From an uncultured Bryobacterales bacterium (GTDB taxonomy: Bacteria > Acidobacteriota > Terriglobia > Bryobacterales > Bryobacteraceae): DNA of 11,630 nucleotides. The DNA lies in NCBI GenBank assembly GCA_937859895.1, contig CALMAV010000017.1, forward strand, positions 1,199 through 12,828, written 5' to 3'. The position numbers and the translations under genes are program-made. Position 1 is the first letter of the stretch; each line of letters starts with the position of its first letter. Of this stretch, positions 1 to 6,614 are shown one piece after another. The notes under the pieces are model-generated. The model did no database searches. It was not told where the DNA came from and worked only from the letters and a program-made list of their open reading frames with translations.

Positions 1-684
1 TCGCACTTCTGCGTACCCCAGCTGCGCCGCGGCACTCTGGTAGTGCGCTTTGGCTGCGTCCATCTGTGCCTTTGCCGATCGCAGTTGTGCCGATTCGCCA
101 ACCGTCTGCAAGGATGTCAGGTGTTGCTGAGAAGTTTGCAGCTGACTCTCGGCCTGCACGAGTGCAACCTTGGCGTCATCCACCAACTTCTGTGCAATTG
201 CTCCCTGCTGCAGCAGGTTGGTACGGCTGTTGTAGACTCGGCGTGCCGCGTCCAGGGTCTGCTGCGCTGATCGGTAATCGGTTTTGGCTCGAGTGAGATC
301 GTCGGGCATGGTGGAGGCAGTCGTGTTCTGATACACAGCGGAGGCTTGTTCGAATAGATCTTTGCTCTCCTGTGCAGCAGCAACCAGATCCCGATCCTCC
401 AGCACCGCTAAGACCTGCCCAGCCCGCACATGATCTCCGCGCTGTACGAAGAAGCGCGAGACTGGCGCGCTAATCTTGCCAACAACACTCGACTGCCGAA
501 TCGGGTATAGAACACCTTCACCCGTGACCGTTGCATGCACCGTTTGGCGCGTAACAGGAGCTACTTCCACCGGGGTTGCCGGAGTAGCTTCCACCTCCCC
601 GCCTCCACCTGCCGTCGGTCCCTTAGAGCAAGCCTGTAGGAGGAGCAAGCAAGAAAACATCGCAAACAACAGAAGTGTTTTCAT
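1..684 (-). CDS. HlyD/AcrA-type efflux periplasmic adaptor lipoprotein (3' end beyond window)
   Basis: This is the first 228 residues of a membrane-fusion (periplasmic adaptor) protein that would bridge an inner-membrane pump to the TolC-type channel encoded just upstream. The N-terminus is a lipoprotein signal peptide: Met-Lys, a hydrophobic stretch, then a lipobox Leu-Gln-Ala-Cys with Cys19 as the predicted lipidated residue, followed by a Gly/Pro-rich linker. Residues about 66-100 form the first half of a biotinyl-lipoyl-like barrel (RGDHVRAGQVLAVLEDRDL). Residues about 101-220 are an Ala/Gln-rich coiled-coil hairpin, and the tail LGYAEVR is where the second lipoyl half normally starts. 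The ATG overlaps the stop of the channel gene by 4 bp (ATGA on the minus strand), so translation is probably coupled. Full family members are roughly 350-420 residues. RND or ABC partner and substrate cannot be told, because the pump gene would lie to the left of the window. Confidence 0.9.
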   Translation of the reverse strand, partial: MKTLLLFAMFSCLLLLQACSKGPTAGGGGEVEATPATPVEVAPVTRQTVHATVTGEGVLYPIRQSSVVGKISAPVSRFFVQRGDHVRAGQVLAVLEDRDLVAAAQESKDLFEQASAVYQNTTASTMPDDLTRAKTDYRSAQQTLDAARRVYNSRTNLLQQGAIAQKLVDDAKVALVQAESQLQTSQQHLTSLQTVGESAQLRSAKAQMDAAKAHYQSAAAQLGYAEVR

Positions 685-2066
685 GGCTGGGTTCCAGTCA
701 GATTTTGCACCGAAGCAATAGCCAGGCGGTAACGCAGCAGGCCATCGGTATATGCATTGCGCGCCAGATTAGCAGTGGACTGCGCATCCACTACTTCAAG
801 CGCGGTTGCCTCACCTGCTTGATAGCGCAGCAGAGTAAGGCGCAGGCTCTCAGCCGAAAGTTCATTCGAAGTACGCAGTGACTCCACCTGCTGCAAAGCC
901 GTCTGCGCCTCGCGATAGTTGCTCGCCAGCTGAGCCTGCAAGTTGCGTTCTGCGAGTGTAAGGTCATTCTCAGACTGTTTCTGGCGGAGGCCGGCCTGCT
1001 TCACTCGGCTGCGCGTTGCGCCCCAGTTCCAAACGGGGACCGTCAGGGTTGCCTGCGCAGAGTAGCCGAGGTTCTGCCGAATGGGCACCTGGTAGTTCGG
1101 AAGAGTGCTGCGACCTGTGGCCTGTGTCGGATAATTTGTGCGCGCCAGAAACTGATTTGCATTGATACCGTAGAAGAAATCGAGCGCAAGCGAGGGCAGG
1201 TAAGCATAGCGGGCTGTGCTGACACCGAGCTGACCTTGCCGCAGCGTCAGTTTTGCTGCTCGCAAGTCAGGACTGCTGGCCGTTGCCTGCGCACTGACTT
1301 CATCCAGTGCCGGGAGAGGGAGCAACTTGGCAAGGTCATCCTCAATGTTGTAGTCAACCCGCAACGTCCGGAAGATTAGAACGGCCAAAGCAATCTTTGC
1401 CTTCTGCACTCCCAGTTCCCCGTCTTGTAAATCCCGCTGCCGTTGCTGCACTTGTATCTGAGCTTTAATTACGTCCGAGTGTGCGACTTCCCCGCCCTGT
1501 TCCTGCTTCTGCGTGATGTCCAGAAATCGGTTCGCCTCGTTCAAGCTGTGGCGCGAGCTCTCTGCCCTTTGTTGCGCCGCAGCGATAGCGTAGTAATTCT
1601 GGACGACGGTGAGTTGCAGTCCGCGTGCCGCAATGTCAACCCGCGCCTGCGCCACCGCAACGCTCGCTGCTGCCAACCGGATTTCACCTCGGCGAACAAA
1701 GGCCAGCAACTCCTCATGCACCACGGCTTGTTCGTTGTAAACATGCACACCATCGTTGGCCACGAACACGCCCGAAGGCGTACCGTTCCCTTCGGTATAG
1801 ATGAACTGGTTGAATGCGTTTAGCGAAGGAAGTGCGCCGGCGTTGGCCTGCACCCGGTCCTCTCTCGCCAGTTGCCGGGCGATATCAGCGGACTGGATCT
1901 GAAGGGCATACTGCTTGGCGCGGCTCAATGCATCAGGCAAAGTAATGATCAGACCTGAAGCGGGATCGGTCGGCAACGCTTGACTCGGGAGAGCCAAGAG
2001 GAAAACCGCGATGATAAAGGAAAGAGCCCGCAACCTGGATCCAGTTCTATCATTCGTCGTCCACAC
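681..2066 (-). CDS. TolC-family outer-membrane efflux channel
   Basis: A 461-residue outer-membrane efflux protein of the TolC/OprM superfamily. It would trimerise into the exit duct of a tripartite pump with the downstream adaptor. An N-terminal hydrophobic segment ending in LPSQA looks like a Sec signal peptide; there is no lipobox Cys. Two OEP repeats follow, about residues 40-235 and 255-455. Each has long Ala/Gln/Arg-rich coiled-coil helices, and the second carries the typical family stretch YQAGEATALEVVDAQ near the C-terminus. Length is normal for the family. The start is GTG at 2066, with AGG at 2076-2078 nine bases upstream as ribosome-binding site; a TTG twelve codons in is an alternative giving a shorter signal peptide. 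The stop overlaps the adaptor ATG. It is transcribed divergently from a regulator/kinase pair with 79 bp between starts, which suggests that pair controls it (inference). Confidence 0.92.
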   Translation of the reverse strand: MWTTNDRTGSRLRALSFIIAVFLLALPSQALPTDPASGLIITLPDALSRAKQYALQIQSADIARQLAREDRVQANAGALPSLNAFNQFIYTEGNGTPSGVFVANDGVHVYNEQAVVHEELLAFVRRGEIRLAAASVAVAQARVDIAARGLQLTVVQNYYAIAAAQQRAESSRHSLNEANRFLDITQKQEQGGEVAHSDVIKAQIQVQQRQRDLQDGELGVQKAKIALAVLIFRTLRVDYNIEDDLAKLLPLPALDEVSAQATASSPDLRAAKLTLRQGQLGVSTARYAYLPSLALDFFYGINANQFLARTNYPTQATGRSTLPNYQVPIRQNLGYSAQATLTVPVWNWGATRSRVKQAGLRQKQSENDLTLAERNLQAQLASNYREAQTALQQVESLRTSNELSAESLRLTLLRYQAGEATALEVVDAQSTANLARNAYTDGLLRYRLAIASVQNLTGTQP

Positions 2067-2145
2067 TGAAAATTGCCTGAAAGCAACGGTTGTACTTGTA
2101 GCGAAAACACGTGCGGGTGTCGTCCATTACCGTCACACTAAATGT
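2067..2145. promoter_or_regulatory. Divergent control region between efflux operon and regulator/kinase genes
   Basis: These 79 bp separate the divergent start codons of the TolC-type gene and the response-regulator gene, so both promoters should lie here or slightly inside the genes. No convincing -35/-10 pair could be picked on either strand. A CACGTG hexamer sits at 2108-2113 inside a weak ACAC-N6-GTGT inverted repeat (2107-2120); it could be an operator half but is too short to rely on. No clear Shine-Dalgarno precedes the regulator ATG at 2146. Confidence 0.4.
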
Positions 2146-2823
2146 ATGCGGCTGCTGCTGGTTGAAGATGAAAGGCGCATGGCAGCTCTTCTGGAGCAAG
2201 GCTTCACAGAAGAAGGCATTCATGTCTTTCCCGTTTATGACGGCGAGGACGGTCTGGCTGCCGCGCAATCTTCGTCCTTTGACGCGATCATCCTTGACGT
2301 GCAGTTGCCTAGCTTGGACGGCCTGACAGTCGCACGACGCATACGTAAGAGCGGGAACCAGACGCCAATCCTGATGCTGACTGCTCGTGACACCGAGTAA
2401 GACGTTCTGCAAGCGCTCAACTTAGGCGCTGACGACTATGTCACCAAACCGTTTTCGTTTGAGGTGCTGCTGGCCCGCGTTCGTGCGATTAGCCGGCGTG
2501 GACAGCTACCGCAACCGGTGAACTATCAATTTGAAAATCTGCGTCTGAACACGATTACCCGGGAAGTCACGCGGGAAGGCGTGAACATCCGTCTAACCCG
2601 CCGCGAGCACGATCTTCTCGAGCTGCTGATCCGCAATGCCGGGCGACCTGTAACCCGAGACGCCATTCTCGAGGCTGTGTGGGGTTTTCGCAACGACATC
2701 GAAGAGAACACGGTGGAGGCTTTCGTCAAGTTGTTACGGCAGAAAGTAGACGCTCCCTTTCCAATTCGACTGATTCAAACCGTGCGGGGAGTCGGCTATT
2801 GCCTGCGCTTGCCAGAGCCGTGA
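2146..2823 (+). pseudogene. OmpR-family response regulator interrupted by an in-frame TAA at codon 85
   Basis: Read through its internal stop, this gene encodes a 225-residue receiver plus winged-helix regulator of the OmpR/PhoB type, similar to CusR-like efflux regulators. The receiver has all catalytic positions: Glu7/Asp8 acidic pair, phosphoacceptor Asp51, Thr79, switch Tyr98 and Lys101 (LGADDYVTKPF). The winged helix (about 130-222) is complete, with RLTRREHDLLELL, a recognition-helix region near residues 180-200, and the wing RGVGYCL. Codon 85 (2398-2400) is TAA, lying between Thr79 and Lys101. The frame is identical on both sides, so this is a base substitution and not an indel; one change from CAA, GAA or AAA would produce it. 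The ATG at 2146 is the only usable in-frame start near the conserved N-terminus. The stop overlaps the kinase GTG by 4 bp, so the nonsense codon may also reduce kinase translation. A real mutation and a sequencing or assembly error both remain possible. Confidence 0.85.
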
Positions 2824-4166
2824 GAGGTCGTGGTATTTCCATCCGCGTACGACTCACGTTCTGGTACTCTGCGGTACTCGCTTGCGGACTGCTGCTCTTT
2901 GCCGTGTCTATCTGGCTGTTGCTGGAGCATATTCTCTATAAGGGGCTTGAGACTGAACTGGCGGAGCGTACACGCAGCTTAGCCGCCTTTATCAAACAAG
3001 AACTGAGCGAGCCGGGAGTGCATCTTAATGAAGAGCTGGAAGAGTACTCGAACGGGCTTCCGGATAACACCAACTTTGCTCTCTTTGGTGAAGGAGGCAC
3101 GCAAGTTTTCGCCTCGAAAAAGGATTTCCCATGGCCGATTACCAAGACGGGCGCGCACGAACACTTTCTGCTAAACGAAAGAGCTATTTCGCTGGACTCA
3201 CATCGATACCGGATCGCAACCGCTATCTCAACGGAACAAGCTGAATCCATTTTGCGGCTATTACGAGTTCTACTGCTTACGCTCTCGCCGGTGGTGATCG
3301 TACTTGCCACTATTGGAGGCTTCCTGCTGAGCAGCCAAGCACTGAGGCCCGTCAATGAGATAACGCAGGCCGCGCGGACGTTAAGCATCAACGACCTTTC
3401 GCAGCGGTTGCGTGTCCCCATAACAGGCGATGAACTGCAGTATCTCTCGGAGACCTGGAATTCCATGCTCGACCGATTGGCGGATGCGGTGGGGCGCCTA
3501 TCGCGATTTACCCAGGATGCTTCACACGAGCTGCGTACTCCTCTAGCAATCATTCGCTCAACTGCCGAGATTGCCAGCCGCCGATCTCGTGAAGAGCAGG
3601 ACTACGTAGCTGCCTTTCGACAGATCATTGCTGAGTCAGACCGGTTGACGCTGTTGGTCCGGGACCTCTTGTTGCTTGCGCGTGGAGACAGCTTATCGGC
3701 CCCGCAGATGCAGCCGTTGAATCTCACCAGCTTAGTGCGCGATGTCTGCGGCGAACTCAGAGCCGTTGCTGATGCTAAGGGCATCCGCATCGTTGAACAA
3801 CTACCTTCAACCGAGTTCACGATTGCTGGAAACCATGCCTTGCTCCGGCGCTTACTGATTGTGCTGCTCGACAACGCGATTACTTACTCTAGTCCGCAAG
3901 GTACTGTGCGTGTGGAAATGCACGAAACCGATAGGAAGGTGCACTTAGAAGTTGTGGATGGCGGCATCGGCATTAGCGAAGGCGATCTTCCCAGGATCTT
4001 CGACCGCTTCTATCGAGGCGAAGGGGCGCGCCAAGCTTGGCAGGACGGCGCGGGCCTGGGGCTCTCTTTAGCCGCGGCCATTGCACGACAGCACGGAGCG
4101 GAAATCCGGGTGGATAGCAAACCCGGCACCGGGTCCACATTCACGGCGGCGTTTCAACGGAGCTAG
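2820..4166 (+). CDS. Membrane sensor histidine kinase (HAMP-HisKA-HATPase)
   Basis: A 448-residue inner-membrane sensor kinase, starting at GTG 2820, which overlaps the regulator stop as GTGA. This start gives a short Arg-rich cytoplasmic tail followed directly by transmembrane helix 1 (about 14-36); longer in-frame starts lie inside the regulator gene. A periplasmic sensor region (about 37-148) follows with no obvious ligand motif, then transmembrane helix 2 (about 149-172), HAMP (about 173-225) and HisKA with phosphoacceptor His236 in SHELRTPL. The ATPase domain has an N-box with Asn352 (LLDNAITYSS, Thr where Lys/Arg is common), a G1 box DGGIG at Asp380, the F-box-like RIFDRFYRG, and a G2 box GAGLGLS at 410-416. 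All catalytic boxes are intact, so the kinase looks functional. Its natural partner would be the upstream regulator, which is interrupted. The divergent efflux genes suggest a toxic-compound or metal signal, but the sequence does not show which. Confidence 0.9.
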   Translation: MRGRGISIRVRLTFWYSAVLACGLLLFAVSIWLLLEHILYKGLETELAERTRSLAAFIKQELSEPGVHLNEELEEYSNGLPDNTNFALFGEGGTQVFASKKDFPWPITKTGAHEHFLLNERAISLDSHRYRIATAISTEQAESILRLLRVLLLTLSPVVIVLATIGGFLLSSQALRPVNEITQAARTLSINDLSQRLRVPITGDELQYLSETWNSMLDRLADAVGRLSRFTQDASHELRTPLAIIRSTAEIASRRSREEQDYVAAFRQIIAESDRLTLLVRDLLLLARGDSLSAPQMQPLNLTSLVRDVCGELRAVADAKGIRIVEQLPSTEFTIAGNHALLRRLLIVLLDNAITYSSPQGTVRVEMHETDRKVHLEVVDGGIGISEGDLPRIFDRFYRGEGARQAWQDGAGLGLSLAAAIARQHGAEIRVDSKPGTGSTFTAAFQRS

Positions 4167-5209
4167 CGACCAGCTGCCGTCGCGGGAACCGACGAACGCG
4201 GCTTGGCAATCACGTCAAAGGTGTCTTTGGCATCTACTGTGAAGTTCGCCGCCTCCGGATCAACGATGCGGTACATCACCGCATGAAGCCGATCAGCCTG
4301 CAGAGTGAATCTAACGTAGTGATAATTCGGAAAGAGTTGACTCTGGAATTGGTCGTCTTTCGTGCGTTCGACAAAGTACGGATGTGCTCCGCCGCCACCT
4401 GAAACCAGATACACGACTCCGTCTTGCTCGTGGCGCTCGTAATTATGAATGTGACCGGCACTGACAATGAAGCGCGCATGTAATTGAGCCTGTAGCCGGC
4501 CCAGCAGGTCGCGCAGGGCAATCTCATTCGGCCGCGGATTGTGATCGACTTCAATGTGGGTCTGGATGTCGGCGACCGGCGGGTGATGCAAATTGATGAA
4601 AACGTAGTCGACCGAAGCCGGCAGTCCCCCAAGCTGAGTATTGAGCCACTTTGCTTGATCACTATCTGGCAGCAGCGACGCATCACTATCCAGAGCAATC
4701 GAGTAAATCTTGGCGCCAAGCTGAGCCGAGTACCAGCGCCGGTTGCGCATCTCCGGGAAGGCGTTCCACCAATTCTCCAGGCATTGCTGCGCGTCCGGCC
4801 CGTGGAACTCATGATTGCCGAGCGCTGGGAATACATGTAACTTCGCGTTACGCCATGGCTCAGTCTCGGTCTTATAAACCTGGTAATCGTTTTTCACATC
4901 GCCAGCCAATGGAACATCGCCATTCAGCAGAACCGCATCGGGATGCTCGGTAGCAATTTGCTGGACAAGCCACTTGCGAACACGTGGATTGGTGGACGTT
5001 ACGTTTGCAGGATAAGTAAAGCGCATATCGCCATAGGTGATCACCGACACCGGCGACTGTAACTGGTTCTCTTTTACCGTGAAGGTAGGACCGGGCTGGC
5101 TGAGCAATTGTGAAGTTGGCAGATCGGACGCGCGGCTCTGCGCGAACAGGCCGGAAGCTGCCCCGGCGCACGCCAGAGATAAAACGAAAGCAAATCTTCT
5201 TGTCGGCAC
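4163..5209 (-). CDS. Secreted calcineurin-like metallophosphoesterase
   Basis: A 348-residue binuclear-metal phosphoesterase, probably periplasmic or exported: the N-terminus MPTRR, a hydrophobic core and FAQS look like a Sec signal peptide. Metallophos-fold motifs appear in order: GDMR (Asp61), NGD (Asp98), GNHE (Asn132, His133), LHHP (His208/209) and GHIHNYER (His253, His255). The last resembles purple acid phosphatases, but the GDxxY Tyr of classical purple acid phosphatases is absent (GDVPL), and Arg63 stands where many family members have His. Phosphomonoester or diester cleavage is therefore likely, with substrate unknown. The start is GTG at 5209, one base after the stop of the propeller gene upstream; no ATG is better placed. 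It is the last gene of the three-gene operon. It converges on the kinase gene, with stop codons overlapping in one CTAG, leaving no room for a terminator between them. Confidence 0.85.
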   Translation of the reverse strand: MPTRRFAFVLSLACAGAASGLFAQSRASDLPTSQLLSQPGPTFTVKENQLQSPVSVITYGDMRFTYPANVTSTNPRVRKWLVQQIATEHPDAVLLNGDVPLAGDVKNDYQVYKTETEPWRNAKLHVFPALGNHEFHGPDAQQCLENWWNAFPEMRNRRWYSAQLGAKIYSIALDSDASLLPDSDQAKWLNTQLGGLPASVDYVFINLHHPPVADIQTHIEVDHNPRPNEIALRDLLGRLQAQLHARFIVSAGHIHNYERHEQDGVVYLVSGGGGAHPYFVERTKDDQFQSQLFPNYHYVRFTLQADRLHAVMYRIVDPEAANFTVDAKDTFDVIAKPRSSVPATAAGR

Positions 5210-5210
5210 G

Positions 5211-6614
5211 TTAATTGACCTTATATACCTGAAGTCCAGCGATATCTTCAGGTGTTTCAGTGTGGATAATATAAAACTGTTTTAGAGACGGGACGTAGAC
5301 AGAAGTCTTGCCGCCATTCGTTCCGAACTGTGCAATACGCTCGTACTCATCTGCACTTTTCTCCTGAAAGACCGACACGCCGCCTGAACCAGTGATGTAG
5401 ATTCGCTTCGCTTGCGAATCGAAAGTCATGTCGTCAGCTATCTCCACACTATCCAGAACTGCGACGCCCTTGCCAGTCTGTGTGTCAATGATAAAGAACT
5501 TACCAGGCTTTCTTCCAACTACGAAGAGCCGGTGATTAGCGGCATCTAGCGCCATGGGAGTGTTGAGCTCCAAATCCGGCACCCTCCACGTCTTACTAAT
5601 TTTATTACTTGCCAAATCAATTACGCCGATCTGTGCTTTGTCCCGCATGTTGACATACAGAAGATTGGCTTCACGGTCTAAAGCCATGGCTTCGAGGTTC
5701 GCCGACTCAACGCGGATCTTACCGACGATGTCCGCTTTATCTACCGAAATAATTGTGATGTAAGAGAAGTCAGTCTTGGCTCCTCGCCCGCCGTTGCCGA
5801 GATAGAATAGACGATTCACACTGTCGTAGTAAGCGGCATCCGGACCTGCTTCGAGCGCAATGCGCTTCACCTGATGTAAGTCGGTGCCATCGAGGATACG
5901 GCAGGAAGCATCGCCGCCATCGGCAACCAGCAGTTGATTAGTTTCAGGAACAAATGCAATCGTATGCGGAGTTGTCACACCCGGCGCGCTCTGTAAGTGT
6001 TCGCCCGTCTTAAGATCGAAGACTTCGATTGATTGATGCACCTCAGCACTGACAAACAAACGGTTGCGCTTCAAGTCCACTGCGAGGTGATCGAAGTCGC
6101 CTGTGATGTCCGGCAGCTTGGTGGTGCTCAGGAGCACCAGCGGATCAGAAGCAGGCGCAGGGGCGAAGAGAGCATTCAGGTCCGGAACCTGCTTCTCGAG
6201 ACTCTTGGCGATCGACTCCGTCTTTGCTAATGCTTCTTCGGCACTCGCGGCTCCAGACATGCGCATCTCTACAACGAGCATTCCTATAGGGCGATCCGAA
6301 GCATCAAGGAGCGGCAGAGCAAGATCGTAGAACGAACCCTCGGTGACTGCCTTCACCGTAGGCTTCTTGGTCTGCTCAACTGCCAGGTCTCCGGCAAACG
6401 ACTTCTTACCGATCTTGCTCGGAACGCTGCACGCGATGATGGTGTCATCCTGAGCTCCCGGAGCGACGGCGTGCAGGCCCATCTTCTGCAACTCGGAGTG
6501 GGCCGACATCGTCTCAGTTACTAAATGCTGGGCAAAAGGCGCACTTACAGATTGTCCTTTCATAGCGCTGGCAATGAGTAAGGAACCAGCAAACAAATGA
6601 CGTGAGTGTTTCAT
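5211..6614 (-). CDS. Secreted Cache-like domain fused to a seven-repeat YVTN-type beta-propeller
   Basis: A 467-residue protein of unknown specific function. An N-terminal basic and hydrophobic segment (about 1-20) is a plausible signal peptide. Residues about 26-150 look like a PAS/Cache-type sensor fold: an N-terminal helix, DDTIIACSVPSKIGKK, then LALPLLDASDRPIGMLVVEM, then a long helix. The assignment is by general pattern only. Residues about 165-467 contain seven repeats of roughly 40-45 residues, each with a core like AVDLKRNRLFVSA followed by IEVFDLKTGE, as in YncE/YVTN-type propellers. That number would close a seven-bladed ring. The ATG at 6614 follows the receptor stop with no gap (TAAATG), and the phosphoesterase gene starts one base after its own stop. 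It probably acts in the periplasm or at the cell surface as a ligand-binding or protein-binding partner of the receptor. No catalytic residues are recognisable. Confidence 0.75.
   Translation of the reverse strand: MKHSRHLFAGSLLIASAMKGQSVSAPFAQHLVTETMSAHSELQKMGLHAVAPGAQDDTIIACSVPSKIGKKSFAGDLAVEQTKKPTVKAVTEGSFYDLALPLLDASDRPIGMLVVEMRMSGAASAEEALAKTESIAKSLEKQVPDLNALFAPAPASDPLVLLSTTKLPDITGDFDHLAVDLKRNRLFVSAEVHQSIEVFDLKTGEHLQSAPGVTTPHTIAFVPETNQLLVADGGDASCRILDGTDLHQVKRIALEAGPDAAYYDSVNRLFYLGNGGRGAKTDFSYITIISVDKADIVGKIRVESANLEAMALDREANLLYVNMRDKAQIGVIDLASNKISKTWRVPDLELNTPMALDAANHRLFVVGRKPGKFFIIDTQTGKGVAVLDSVEIADDMTFDSQAKRIYITGSGGVSVFQEKSADEYERIAQFGTNGGKTSVYVPSLKQFYIIHTETPEDIAGLQVYKVN

Noticed and set aside
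2108..2113. CACGTG hexamer as a regulator site
   Set aside because: A six-base palindrome is too short to count alone, and the surrounding inverted repeat has only four-base arms.
2011..2145. Open frame upstream of the interrupted regulator that would extend its N-terminus by 45 residues
   Set aside because: The family N-terminus begins exactly at the ATG at 2146 (MRLLLVEDE); the extension has no receiver character and overlaps the divergent channel gene.
2679..2819. Longer in-frame start for the sensor kinase
   Set aside because: The extension lies wholly inside the regulator coding region and adds an Arg/Ser-rich stretch unlike kinase N-termini; the GTG at 2820 gives the classic 4-bp overlap and a normal first membrane helix.
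2146..2823. Frameshift or sequencing indel as the cause of the regulator break
   Set aside because: Conserved motifs on both sides of the TAA are in the same frame with normal spacing, so only a substitution explains it.
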